The notes beneath the pieces were generated by a model that saw only the letters and a program-made list of their open reading frames with translations, did not search any database and was not told where the DNA came from. Both the position numbers and the translations under genes were made by a program. A DNA stretch of 64,000 nucleotides. Origin: Candidatus Poribacteria bacterium (GTDB taxonomy: Bacteria > Poribacteria > WGA-4E > WGA-3G). Of this stretch, positions 52,561 through 61,638 are shown piece after piece (position 1 is the first letter of the stretch; every line of letters begins with the position of its first letter). The DNA is taken from the NCBI GenBank assembly GCA_022821495.1, contig JAJEDN010000067.1, forward strand, positions 62,001 through 126,000, read 5' to 3'.

Positions 52561-52675
52561 AACGAATTCCTCCTATATTGATTTGTGAGCATAGTATAGC
52601 AGAATTATTATAAATGCTGTCTACAAATTTTGGTGGGTTAGCATGGAAGGCGTTCGCAGTGTATGCAAATTAGGA

Positions 52676-53587
52676 TTAATTACCGGTATGTTTTTTATAT
52701 GTGAATTCAAGCACAGGGAGAAGGGATGACATGTCCTGCGGGATATCGTAATAGACATAATCTACTGATTTATTCTCCATAACACCATAATATTTACACA
52801 TATTATGTTCATGCTCCAATTGCTTTGCTTCTTCTTTGGTTATTCGCACAAATATCCGAGGTAGACTTGGAATTTTTTTCATTAACTCATCATCTCTACC
52901 TACAATCGGATCCGGAAATCTACCAGAAGGCAGAACACCAAATATCCTTTCTATTCTTCCTATAACTCCGTTATCGGTTAGCCAAAAACCACAAAGCATT
53001 TTTGAAAATTTTGGTGGATTTAATCTCCACCCTTCTTTTTGTATCAAATTCAGTACTCCTGCAACTCCGTTGTAAAACAACTTGCGTCTTTCTTCAGGAT
53101 ACGTTTTTTCATAGTAGATGATCAACTCTTGAGGTAATGAATCTTTAACCCGCCACATTGTCCACTGGTCCGTTGTTGGCTGGTCATCAATTGTGTGGTT
53201 AAGGGCATTAGACTTAGGATTAACCAAGTTTAGTTCAGACAGGTTCGTCATTTTCTCCTTGTCTTCCAAAGCCGCCTTTTCCAGTATTTCTTGTAGGTAA
53301 ACACTGAAATCTAAGTGAAGCTGCTCGGCATTCAAAGCAAGTTTGCAATGCATCTCGGGACTCATTTGAACCGTGAACTCACCCGAAAAAGGCTTTTCTG
53401 GTATCTTCCCTTGTTCCTGGCAAAATTCAATATAGCCTTCAATTGACTTTTGCATCTCTTCGCGAAGTTCGCTCACAGATGCCCCATAGAACGTAATCAC
53501 GTCGTGGGTGTTAATTACTGTTCCATGGAAAAGATCAATTTCTGGATCAAAGTCGACAACTCCTATATAACCTTTGTATTCAATCAT
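52676..53587 (-). CDS. hicB: HicB-family antitoxin with large C-terminal extension
   Basis: 303 residues. Residues 1-110 are a classic HicB: MIEYKGYIGVVDFDPEIDLF, TFYGASVSELREEM, a RHH-type GEFTVQMSPEMHCKLALNA. After about 115 the chain continues for 190 residues (LPQELIIYYEKTYPEERRKL, GVAGVLNLIQKEGWRLNPPK, GRIERIFGVLPSG and so on) that I cannot assign; ordinary HicB proteins end near 110. The hicA start is 4 bases beyond its own (overlapping ATGs), in A-B order, as in typical loci. The extension has acidic and aromatic parts, no membrane segment. Confidence 0.8.
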   Translation of the reverse strand: MIEYKGYIGVVDFDPEIDLFHGTVINTHDVITFYGASVSELREEMQKSIEGYIEFCQEQGKIPEKPFSGEFTVQMSPEMHCKLALNAEQLHLDFSVYLQEILEKAALEDKEKMTNLSELNLVNPKSNALNHTIDDQPTTDQWTMWRVKDSLPQELIIYYEKTYPEERRKLFYNGVAGVLNLIQKEGWRLNPPKFSKMLCGFWLTDNGVIGRIERIFGVLPSGRFPDPIVGRDDELMKKIPSLPRIFVRITKEEAKQLEHEHNMCKYYGVMENKSVDYVYYDIPQDMSSLLPVLEFTYKKHTGN

Positions 53588-53838
53588 GGTCTAACCCCCA
53601 CACTTTGGAGAAATTTTCTCAAATCTCTAATTGCTCCTTTATCCATGTTTGGGCTCGGGTGTGGACGATGAAAAAAAATGACACGTCCCTCAAGAAAAAC
53701 ACCAACTCTTGATCCGGCACGTTCACTTAGGACAGCACCTAAATTTCTCAGTAAAGCCTCAACATCTCTCCATTTAATATTCCCTGAGATCGGTTGCGCA
53801 AAAATTGAGTTCAATGTCCTTCTGTGACGCTTATTCAT
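53584..53838 (-). CDS. hicA: HicA-family mRNA interferase toxin
   Basis: 84 residues with the HicA dsRNA-binding fold: ISGNIKWRDVEALLRNLGAV, AGSRVGVFLEGRVIFFHRPH and DKGAIRDLRKFLQSVGVRP. HicA toxins cut mRNA; this one belongs to the GSRV/FHRPHP subtype. The ATG at 53838 has a modest GGCAGG upstream; another in-frame codon lies 12 bases earlier. Its end overlaps hicB by four bases, so toxin and antitoxin are co-translated. Confidence 0.88.
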   Translation of the reverse strand: MNKRHRRTLNSIFAQPISGNIKWRDVEALLRNLGAVLSERAGSRVGVFLEGRVIFFHRPHPSPNMDKGAIRDLRKFLQSVGVRP

Positions 53839-53900
53839 TAACCTGCCCAAAACTATTTCTATATAAAATGATACTCAAAAACGATTGAGAAATCAAGGTT

Positions 53901-55610
53901 TTACGCTTTCGATGACGGGACAGCAGGTTCCACATACAACGTTTTTTCACGCGTGTAATGCACGTACCCGGCAACATTACCTTTCCGCTTCACGACATAC
54001 CGCGCCCATGTATAGTCAACAGGAACATTGCTGGCATGATGCGCTTTACTATAATAGGCGGCGAGTTGTGCGGCTTGCAATAACGTCGGCATCGGGATAT
54101 CCGGACGGTTTTCTGGGTTACGGATGATGACATGTGAACCGTGGATCTGTTTGGTGTGGAGCCACATATCGCTCGGCTTGGCAATCTGGCGCAGGAGCAG
54201 ATCGTTTGACTGACTGTTTTTACCGACATACATCTGGAAGCCGTTGGTAGAGGTATATCTTCGGAAGGGACCTTCACCTACCTCCTGTTTCTGTTTCCCA
54301 CGCTGCGGTGCCTTGAGATAGCCGTTCTGGACAAACTCAGCGCGGAGTTTCTGTAGTGCTTCCAGTGTATCGGCGGATGCTAACTTGGATGTGTATAACT
54401 CAAGTGTCTCTTGATCCGCATCCAAATCTGAGATGAGCTGCTGGATACGCGAGCGTCCCCGTTTCGCTTTCGTGTATTTCTTGAAATAGGTTTGTGCGTT
54501 TTCAGAAGGTGTCTGCTCTGGATTGAGCGGAATCAACAACTTTTCGAGTTCAGGACTATAGTAGTTCTGCAACTCTACTTGCTGCTGTCCACGGGTGATG
54601 GTATGTAGATTGGCAAGAATCAATTCACCTTGGATGCGATAATCTTCCGCCTTTTCTGCCCGATCGAGATCGGTGTGTAACGCGTTCGTTTTCCGTTCGA
54701 GCGTATCTTTCTGCTTTGTCAACGCCTGCGTGAGGGCGCGGTGCTCCGAGTCCATATTCTCCTTCAAGGTGATTGCATCGTAGTATGCGCTAAAGGCATC
54801 GCTCATTGTCTCAAATGCTTGAACGGAGGCGTTTCGGAATTGCTGTAGCGGTAAAGCTGCGACTGCGATTGGCTCGTTGCCATCCATGAACAGTTGCGGT
54901 GCGGCGTGTTTCGGATCGAAATAGGTGATAACCTGCTGGTAGGCGTTCCAGAGTGGTGTCTCAGCTGCACGTGCAACAACCTCTTTCGCAAGCATTGGAC
55001 TGAAGCCATCGATTTTGTTGAAGAGTTGCCGCCAACCGACTTCCGTTTGTCCATCAAACAATTCAGTAAATGCGGGTTCGTCTAACGTCAAGGGATCCAC
55101 TTTGCTTTGCTGCGGTGGCAAAATATAAGTTTCACCGGGCAAGATTTCCCGGTACCGGCTCATGGTTTCATCAATACGTTTGAGACTCTCCAAGATCCTG
55201 TCGTCGGTTGCGTCAATCAGAATGATGTTGCTATGTTTGCCCATCATTTCTGCGATAATGGCTTTCGGAGGCGGTTGTATCGGTTCATCGGAGACGGGTT
55301 GGACGCTTATTTTGAGGATCCGATCCCAACCGAGTTGTTCAATCTCGGTAATAGTGCCACCTCTGAGATGCGTTGTGAGGAAGTCGGCGAGATAGGACTG
55401 TTTTTGTCCGGGCGATGGTTTTTGGATGAGGTGGGCGCGGGCGTGCACCGAATGTGCTGATAAAGTGAGCCAATGTGTTTCAGCAGCGCGACCCGCCTTG
55501 AATGAAAAGGTGTGTGCATTCGCCTGTTCAATGTGTCGGACTGTGCTGCCGATAAGGGCTTCACGGAGTTCTTGTGTAACAATGTGGAGGGCTAAACTAT
55601 CAAAAGACAT
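53901..55610 (-). CDS. rqcH: RqcH/NFACT-family ribosome quality-control protein
   Basis: 569 residues. NFACT-N (residues 1-200, with FLTTHLRGGTITEIEQLGW), a long coiled-coil middle (about 290-420), and NFACT-R at the end (KPSDMWLHTKQIHGSHVIIR). This is the bacterial Rqc2 relative (also called FbpA or Tae2), which binds obstructed 50S subunits and adds Ala tails. The ending AGYVHYTREKTLYVEP is characteristic. No ribosome site is strong. It is followed by a small gene and a mobile element. Confidence 0.93.
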   Translation of the reverse strand: MSFDSLALHIVTQELREALIGSTVRHIEQANAHTFSFKAGRAAETHWLTLSAHSVHARAHLIQKPSPGQKQSYLADFLTTHLRGGTITEIEQLGWDRILKISVQPVSDEPIQPPPKAIIAEMMGKHSNIILIDATDDRILESLKRIDETMSRYREILPGETYILPPQQSKVDPLTLDEPAFTELFDGQTEVGWRQLFNKIDGFSPMLAKEVVARAAETPLWNAYQQVITYFDPKHAAPQLFMDGNEPIAVAALPLQQFRNASVQAFETMSDAFSAYYDAITLKENMDSEHRALTQALTKQKDTLERKTNALHTDLDRAEKAEDYRIQGELILANLHTITRGQQQVELQNYYSPELEKLLIPLNPEQTPSENAQTYFKKYTKAKRGRSRIQQLISDLDADQETLELYTSKLASADTLEALQKLRAEFVQNGYLKAPQRGKQKQEVGEGPFRRYTSTNGFQMYVGKNSQSNDLLLRQIAKPSDMWLHTKQIHGSHVIIRNPENRPDIPMPTLLQAAQLAAYYSKAHHASNVPVDYTWARYVVKRKGNVAGYVHYTREKTLYVEPAVPSSKA

Positions 55611-55683
55611 GGTAAAATCTGATATAACTGGAGATTAGCAAGCGATAGACTGGATTTTCAAGAGACTATATCTTCAGCAGTCT

Positions 55684-55893
55684 TCAAGTGGTATTCAGTT
55701 TTTTTTTCTCGTAGCTATCTTGTAGTTGTGGCACTGAAATATATTTCCATCCCAATGCTTTCCGTTTTTCATTTTCCGCTTTCAAATAATCAGAAAGCTC
55801 CTTCACAGAGTTAAATTGCGCATTAAATTCCTTTTTCATCCGATAGCATTCCTCAAGCACCGCATCCGTATACGTATCAACTTTCTCTCTCAT
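55684..55893 (-). CDS. Small unknown protein, possibly the surviving end of a larger gene
   Basis: 69 residues starting at an ATG with an excellent GAGGAGG six bases upstream. The chain is helical and highly charged (MREKVDTYTDAVLEECYRMK, VKELSDYLKAENEKRKALGW). No family recognised. The frame stays open for another 33 codons upstream (DEIKRQLINEVCYAAGFQSP) to the edge of mobile element copy 2 at 55992, so the gene may once have been longer and been cut off by the insertion; the ribosome site supports the short form. Confidence 0.55.
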   Translation of the reverse strand: MREKVDTYTDAVLEECYRMKKEFNAQFNSVKELSDYLKAENEKRKALGWKYISVPQLQDSYEKKKLNTT

Positions 55894-55991
55894 TTGAGCC
55901 TCCTCAATAATTTCTATTGGCGTGCAAATAGTTGGTGATTGAAACCCTGCTGCGTAACAAACCTCATTGATGAGCTGCCGCTTTATTTCAT

Positions 55992-56472
55992 CAAAATCTT
56001 CGGTGTGGAGACTCCCACGCTTTAGCGGGGAGAGGAAACACCGCTCCTTTTTTAGATTAATAGAGAGTGCTGTTTTAACACCACCTGCACACTGGGTGTT
56101 TGGATTCAGATGTGCTGCTTCGTTCAACAAGGCTAAAGTTGGCGCGCCACATGGCATTGTGCCGCGCCAACTTTACCACTCGTCTAATAGACCTGACACG
56201 GTGTCCTTACCAAAAGATTATGCGGTAAGCCCCTTCTCAGAGTGTATATTGCCCCATCGACATCACGAAATCAGAGAAGATAGAGACTTGGGGAGCATCC
56301 TTAAGTATGCTTACTACCACTTCAGCATACCGTTTTACTACCATCCTATTGTGTGCCACCACAAGATTTCGCGATATAAGTCGTCTCGTCAATAAGTGGT
56401 TTCCCTCGTTCAACCTGTAGGCTTGGCTGCCGTATTGAACAAGCCCCATGCTTTAGCAGGGGGTTACTGACT
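55992..56472 (-). mobile_element. IS200/IS605-like non-autonomous element, copy 2
   Basis: About 480 bp and homologous to 27294-27775 along nearly the whole length. On the minus strand it starts AGTCAGTAACCCCCTGC with the hairpin at 56444-56463 and ends with a like-oriented hairpin (56012-56032), then ATGA. Unlike copy 1 it contains a perfect 12-bp-arm hairpin AAAGTTGGCGCG/CGCGCCAACTTT at 56135-56174. It has no transposase or nuclease frame. The 3' end of the GT9 gene runs into its left end. Confidence 0.6.
56240..56445 (-). ncRNA. Structured RNA of the element (omega-RNA/HEARO-like), copy 2
   Basis: The helix equivalent to copy 1 is formed by plus-strand 56262-56272 (ATCACGAAATC) and 56365-56375 (GATTTCGCGAT): the same positions with different bases. 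One pair is A-C on the plus strand but G-U on the minus strand, so the minus-strand RNA is the folded one. A second hairpin GTATGCT (56305-56311)/AGCATAC (56324-56330) replaces the ACACGTA/TACGTAT pairing of copy 1, around the same loop. Confidence 0.55.
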
Positions 56473-57532
56473 TCTGGTTTGCCTCTACGGTTATCGTCGT
56501 TGCATCCCAAACAGGTTCAACGGGAAGTTTTTTGGTGCATTCCCATCCGATTTTGCACTTATGCGCGCTACAGGGCCAACATGGCATATCGCGCCGCACG
56601 ATAGAAGCATTTTCACTCAGTGGGTGCCACGCCACATGATCAGTGGGACCGAAAATAGCGACCATCGGCACATCCAACGCCGCAGCGAGATGCATCGGAC
56701 CAGAATCATTGCAGATCACCATGTTGCAACAGGAGAACATCGCGCCCAAGTCACGAATTGTCTCTGGTGCGTAAGGGACAGCAGGAGACTGCATCGCTTC
56801 TTGAATGTTTTGCACCAATTCCGCTTCTTCAGGACCATGTAAAAGGAGAATTGTTGCGTTGTACTGTTGTGCTAACCTATCAGCGAGGTCGGCATACTGT
56901 TTTTCGGGCCAGCGTTTATCAAATGAACTTCCACCGGGATGGATACCGATGAGAAATGCCTCGTCATCAATACCCCATGATGTCCGTTGTGCTTTGGCAG
57001 TGGCGATTTCGTCGGGCAACACGTGATATACCAGTTTCCGTTGACCTATCCCTTTACAGATTAATCGGACGAGTTCCAAGTTCCTGTCAACTTCATGAGT
57101 TTCACCTTTTCGGTATTTACCGCGCCACGCGTGCGTGAGGGTAGATCTAAAGCGTTTCTGATAACGTCCTAAGCGGTAAGGTGCGCCAGAAAGAAAGGCT
57201 ACAAGATGAGACCACATGGCTGTCTGCATGGCGACGACAAGTTGAAACCGTTCACGACGTAACTCTCGATAGAATTGGAGTCGCGCAAGGGACCCTTTAT
57301 GCTTTCCATCGTTGTCAAAGACTAAAACTCGGTCAACGTCAGGATTACCAATTAGCACGGGAGCATTGAGTGGGCGCGCCAGCACGGTGATTTCAGCGGA
57401 TGGGTAGTTCTCCCGTAAGAGCGAAATCGCTGGCGTTGAATTCAGCAAGTCGCCAATGCCATCAACGCGGATGACGAGTATCTTATTGAGGTCAGGAAGT
57501 AGATCGCCGTTTTTCAGAATGCGGTGCAGCAT
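56453..57532 (-). CDS. Glycosyltransferase family 9 (heptosyltransferase-like)
   Basis: 359 residues with the two-domain GT-B layout of LPS heptosyltransferases: ILVIRVDGIGDLLNSTPAIS at the N-terminus, IGIHPGGSSFDKRWPEKQYA at the start of the second domain, and VICNDSGPMHLAAALDVPMV with FGPTDHVAWHP for the nucleotide-sugar site. A role in cell-envelope glycan or LPS core synthesis is inferred from the family. AAGGGA lies before the ATG. The last five residues (SVTPC) and the stop are encoded by the mobile element, so the native C-terminus has been replaced. Confidence 0.9.
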   Translation of the reverse strand: MLHRILKNGDLLPDLNKILVIRVDGIGDLLNSTPAISLLRENYPSAEITVLARPLNAPVLIGNPDVDRVLVFDNDGKHKGSLARLQFYRELRRERFQLVVAMQTAMWSHLVAFLSGAPYRLGRYQKRFRSTLTHAWRGKYRKGETHEVDRNLELVRLICKGIGQRKLVYHVLPDEIATAKAQRTSWGIDDEAFLIGIHPGGSSFDKRWPEKQYADLADRLAQQYNATILLLHGPEEAELVQNIQEAMQSPAVPYAPETIRDLGAMFSCCNMVICNDSGPMHLAAALDVPMVAIFGPTDHVAWHPLSENASIVRRDMPCWPCSAHKCKIGWECTKKLPVEPVWDATTITVEANQKSVTPC

Positions 57533-57637
57533 ATTTTCCCTTGTTTATGAAGTTGAAGTTGCCTTTATTATAACATAAAGCGAAGAAGTAGGCAATCTTG
57601 AAGCCTCGTCCTGCACGCCGCTACCCAGCATATATGG

Positions 57638-57667
57638 TTGCATCAACACCAACCGATATGATATACT
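57638..57667 (+). promoter_or_regulatory. Possible promoter for the second DUF6785 gene
   Basis: TTGCAT at 57638-57643 and TATACT at 57662-57667, 18-base spacer. The downstream ATG is only 7 bases away, so the message would be nearly leaderless. Confidence 0.4.
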
Positions 57668-57673
57668 ATAAGT

Positions 57674-59566
57674 ATGCAGCACAAAGCACAAATTACGACT
57701 GAGGGCACCCAGAAGCCCTCAGCGCTCCGTTTCTTTTTCGGGACTCTCGTCTTCGGTTCAATCCTTATTATCCTCACCTGTTATTGGATCATCTCCGCTG
57801 AAAACCGAGTTGTATGGGAACTCACCGATTTCTCTATTTTTCCCACTGTCCTATTCACATTTTTTCTATTGGCACTCATAACTCCGTTACTCAAAAAGGT
57901 TTTTAAAAGTTTCGCGCCAACATCAAGTGAACTCGCACTGACATATACAATGGTATCCGTTGCAACTGCACTTGCGGGACACGACATTGTTCGACAATTA
58001 GTGCCAATGATTGCCAATGCGGGCTGGTTCGCAACCCCCGAAAATGAATGGGCAGACCTCTTTTTCCGATTCATGCCGACATGGTTAACGATTACGGACC
58101 GCGGTATTCTACAAGGTTATTTTGAAGGAGATGATACGTTTTGGCAGCAGCAATATATGGAGGCGTGGCTGTGGCCGATTGTCGCGTGGAGTGGACTGGT
58201 AGTGGTCATTCTCTTTATGATGCTTTGTGTCAACATTATCATTAGGAAACAGTGGATTGACCACGAGAAATTGAGTTATCCGTTAACGACGCTACCTGTT
58301 GAGCTGCTTGGTAATACCTCAGCACTCTTTCGGAATAAACTGATTTGGCTGGGTTTCGGCATCGCGTTTGGCTTAGAAATTCTGGCAGGATTAAACTATC
58401 TCTTTCCGGTGATACCTTCCCTCAAAATCAAATATCAACTCTATTTTTCCGACCGACCGTGGAACGCGATCGGACGTTTGCCGGTCTATGTCTATCCGTT
58501 TGCCATAGGGTTTGGGTATCTCATGCCATTAGATTTGTCATTGTCCTTGTGGTTTTTCTATCTGTTTTGGGGCGCGCAGCGCGTTTTTTTTAGTGCGACA
58601 GGATGGACGACGGCTATCAGCTTACAAACTGAACAGCGCGGCGGGGCATGGCTCGGCATCGGGACGCTTGCACTCGTTACAAGTCGGCGACAGGTTTGGG
58701 AGATACTTAGCGGTGTATTTTCGTTTAAATCTAAAGATGGTCTACATCGGCTTGCCGTTTTTGGACTGATAATTAGTATGGGGTTAGTGTTAGTGTTCTG
58801 GTATTTTGCCGGATTATCACCGTGGGTAGCACTCGGCTATTTCGGAATCTATTTGGTGTTATGTATCGGGATGACGCGTATGCGTGCTGAACTTGGTCCC
58901 CCGACGCATGAACTGCACGGCATGCATCCGGATAGGATTATGTTATTATTCGGGGGTAGCCGTTCATTGGGGGCACAAAATTTAACCAACACGACCTTAT
59001 TATCATGGCTTGCGTATGGATACCGATGCCACCCGATGCCGCATCAGTTGGAAGCATTTAAGATCGGTAGGCATTTCCGATTGTCTGAGAATCGGTTGGT
59101 TGTAGCCCTAATCGTGGCATCAATTGTCGGGACAATTATTTCGATCGTAGGACATGTCGCAATTTATTATGAATACCGGTTTGCCCAGTGGGGGGTTGGT
59201 GAATTTAACCGCTTGCAAAGCTGGATTATAACACCGAGGGCACCGAATCTACCGGCTGTCCAGCATATGACATTTGGCTTTCTGTTCACCGGTGTACTGA
59301 CGTTCCTGAAACGCCAGTTTTTGTGGTGGCCGTTTTATCCTGTCGGCTATGCTGTGGGTAACGGTTGGGCGATCGGTTGGATGTGGTTTTCAATCTTTTT
59401 GGGGTGGCTCTTTAAGCAGATACTCTTCACAGGCGGTGGGGTACGCGCCTACCGCAAAGCCTTACCGCTGTTCTTGGGTTTTGTATTCGGTCAATTCCTG
59501 GCTGGGAGTCTTTGGAGTCTGCTGGGCGTAATATTAAATAAGAATATGTATACCCTTTTTCCATGA
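57674..59566 (+). CDS. DUF6785-type polytopic membrane protein, paralog 2
   Basis: 630 residues with about 13-14 membrane segments and the same landmark motifs as the protein at 30250: GHDIVRQLVPM, NAGWFATPENEWADLF, RKQWIDHEKLSYPLTTLPVE, RAELGPPTHELHGMHPD and MPHQLEAFKIG. The two are diverged paralogs at distant loci. No ribosome site is visible and the start lies close behind a -10-like sequence, so it may be leaderless. Transport is plausible but unproven. Confidence 0.8.
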   Translation: MQHKAQITTEGTQKPSALRFFFGTLVFGSILIILTCYWIISAENRVVWELTDFSIFPTVLFTFFLLALITPLLKKVFKSFAPTSSELALTYTMVSVATALAGHDIVRQLVPMIANAGWFATPENEWADLFFRFMPTWLTITDRGILQGYFEGDDTFWQQQYMEAWLWPIVAWSGLVVVILFMMLCVNIIIRKQWIDHEKLSYPLTTLPVELLGNTSALFRNKLIWLGFGIAFGLEILAGLNYLFPVIPSLKIKYQLYFSDRPWNAIGRLPVYVYPFAIGFGYLMPLDLSLSLWFFYLFWGAQRVFFSATGWTTAISLQTEQRGGAWLGIGTLALVTSRRQVWEILSGVFSFKSKDGLHRLAVFGLIISMGLVLVFWYFAGLSPWVALGYFGIYLVLCIGMTRMRAELGPPTHELHGMHPDRIMLLFGGSRSLGAQNLTNTTLLSWLAYGYRCHPMPHQLEAFKIGRHFRLSENRLVVALIVASIVGTIISIVGHVAIYYEYRFAQWGVGEFNRLQSWIITPRAPNLPAVQHMTFGFLFTGVLTFLKRQFLWWPFYPVGYAVGNGWAIGWMWFSIFLGWLFKQILFTGGGVRAYRKALPLFLGFVFGQFLAGSLWSLLGVILNKNMYTLFP

Positions 59567-59594
59567 ACCAAACCCCGATCAATGTGCAAAGGAA

Positions 59595-59939
59595 TTAGAA
59601 GTCTTCAAGTGCTTCTTCTTCGGATTCAAAGATCCCTATACTTTGGGTTAGCCCGATAGTATTGAAGATATTCCTGACCTGGGTAGATGGGTGTGCAACT
59701 CGCAAAACCTGTCCCTTCTCCCGCATCTTCCAGAGTAATCTAATAATCTCACCGAATCCACTACTTGTAATGAAGCTGCGTCGTTCAAAATTAAGTAGAA
59801 TTTTTTCAGCGGTTTGAACCCCCACGTCAGCATAAGCGTCGCTTAAAATAGGTTCAGAAGCATCAGTAAGGTAACCCGTAATATCAAAGATAGCGATCTT
59901 TCCCTCGTGTCGAACAGAGATTTGAGAATTTGCTCTCAC
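59595..59939 (-). CDS. STAS-domain anti-sigma-factor antagonist-like protein
   Basis: 114 residues of the SpoIIAA/RsbV type: AIFDITGYLTDASEPILSD then KILLNFERRSFITSSGFGEI. S59 or S60 is the equivalent of the serine phosphorylated by an anti-sigma kinase. Such proteins sense partner switching in stress or motility control. GTG start is fixed by AGGAGGG about six bases upstream. No anti-sigma kinase or phosphatase lies in the window. Confidence 0.88.
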   Translation of the reverse strand: MRANSQISVRHEGKIAIFDITGYLTDASEPILSDAYADVGVQTAEKILLNFERRSFITSSGFGEIIRLLWKMREKGQVLRVAHPSTQVRNIFNTIGLTQSIGIFESEEEALEDF

Positions 59940-60003
59940 AATTCCCTCCTGTAAGATGAATCCTGAATTTGTTAAATTTGATTATTAGTTGCGATCTAAT
60001 CTA

Positions 60004-60951
60004 TTAATCCTCAGTAAAAGTTCGTTGGAGCGGTGCATGCTCGGGCTGTGAAAGGATTATTGTGCCATCGTCAAGATGGAGCCATGTCTCAAATTGCCGA
60101 GTTCCTTGCTCTAATTGAATAACACGGGCACCGCGAGGAAACCCTTCTCTGCCGTATGTACTATAGCCAGTAGCACGACCGTAGCAGAGACGAATACCGT
60201 GTAGGTCTCCCCAGAAATCGTTGATATGTTCGTGTCCAACAAAAGTCCCCATAACATCGCCAGCCTCATGCATTGCAGCGAAAAAACCGGTATTCACCTG
60301 CGGTGCGCAAACATTCTCATATTTTACACCATAGCAGGTATGAAAATCCCACACCTCATCATATTCAGGAATCGGGATGTGGTAAAAGGCAAGGGCAGGG
60401 AGTGAATGTCCCGCGTCAGCGGTAAACTTTGCGGATTCTTGCAGGTACCATACAATTTGCTCCCGCCTAATCCAATCGTAGCCTCCAATATCTGTTGGTG
60501 CGTAACTACCGGAGTCGATAAAATAAAGCAATGCAGCAGGGGTATCCACTTCAGAATTTTGGATAGGTAACACGTAATTCCCGACCCCAGGTATCTCTTC
60601 AGGCCCGGGTTCCGAGAGTGAGAGTTTGCTCTCTTGCATAACCGCCATCAATTCGTGTCGATCTGCATTGCCTTCGTCATCATGATTGCCGAAAACCGCC
60701 GCCCACGGAATTCCGCATCCCTCTACAATTTTAACAACTTCTCGGAGGGACTCAGCAGCATCATCGCAGCCACCACCAGATAAAATGTCGCCTGTCAACA
60801 CGATTAGATCCGGAGATTCTGCTTTAGCGACTCGCGTCATCAACGCTGCCGATTGCTGGTCGGGCGATTCACCGTTATGCCAGTGGATATCCGTAAATTG
60901 CACGATTTTAAAATGTTGGTCGCTACGAAATTTCAATGCTTTTTTCATCAT
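60004..60951 (-). CDS. Calcineurin-like metallophosphoesterase
   Basis: 315 residues. The metal-binding motifs are all present: FTDIHWHNG (D21, H23), LTGDILSGGG, FGNHDDEGN, and late GHEH (TFVGHEHINDFWGD). This architecture, with PALAFYHIPIPEYDEVWDFH, resembles the purple-acid-phosphatase/Dcr2-like group of bacterial and fungal phosphatases. Substrate unknown. AAGGAG precedes the ATG. No signal peptide. Confidence 0.88.
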   Translation of the reverse strand: MMKKALKFRSDQHFKIVQFTDIHWHNGESPDQQSAALMTRVAKAESPDLIVLTGDILSGGGCDDAAESLREVVKIVEGCGIPWAAVFGNHDDEGNADRHELMAVMQESKLSLSEPGPEEIPGVGNYVLPIQNSEVDTPAALLYFIDSGSYAPTDIGGYDWIRREQIVWYLQESAKFTADAGHSLPALAFYHIPIPEYDEVWDFHTCYGVKYENVCAPQVNTGFFAAMHEAGDVMGTFVGHEHINDFWGDLHGIRLCYGRATGYSTYGREGFPRGARVIQLEQGTRQFETWLHLDDGTIILSQPEHAPLQRTFTED

Positions 60952-61638
60952 CTATTGTTCTCCTTTGGGCATAATCGTAGCATAATTCCTAAATATTTCA
61001 AGTAAATTCGCGATTGCCATAATCATTTATACAAGGCAGGGTTAAAAAACCCGACAGCGAGGCGCGGGGTTTATTGCTCCGTAAAATGTAAATATACTTT
61101 CGGGCTTTACCATAACATAATACGAGATTATGGACACTGAAGGTTACCTCTACCCTGTTAGATACACCTATTGTCAAAAAGATAGGAAAAAAGCTTTTTT
61201 CAAGGATCCAGTTCGGTTAGGAACCGCGAAAAAACACCCAAGCAAAACACCCTACCAGGCCTGGGGTGAAAATTCGATCGAAAAACGGACAATTGAATGC
61301 CTCTGACTTCTGTTTCAGGGCTATTTAGTTTTAGATAAATTACCGGATTTTCTAAATTTTGAATCTTCTTTTTCAAGCCCGGTGCGGTTCGAAACCTGCG
61401 GGGCCTGGGGGGTCCAAAATTGGACGAAAAAACCGAGAACCAAATAGTCCTGGCTTCTGTTTCAGGACGATTTAGTTTTAAGGTTTTTGTCCAATTTATC
61501 GGTAAAGTCGCGATTCGGAGATCGCTCCTACCAAAGATCCGTAGAGACCAAAAATCTAAGATTTCGGAAAACTAAATCGCCCTGCTTTTGTTTGGATTGG
61601 TCTTGCTATATTCAATTTTTCGTGGTAACATATATGCC
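60952..61638. other. Long non-coding region made of degenerate repeats
   Basis: No gene found. From 61194 to 61590 it is a composite of at least three repeat families: the palindrome-linked block (61194-61299), a decayed second copy (61374-61437) and a TTTCAGG-ATTTAGTTTT motif present at 61306-61336, 61452-61482 and, inverted, 61566-61590. Upstream of 61194 the sequence is AT-rich. Confidence 0.7.
61194..61299 (+). repeat. Dispersed palindromic repeat, copy 2
   Basis: Reads CTTTTTTCAAGGATCCAGTT and ends ACAATTGAATG, aligning with the reverse complement of 5415-5500. It differs by an insertion of about 25 bases after GGTTAGGAA, within which CCCAAGCAAAA appears. Confidence 0.75.
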
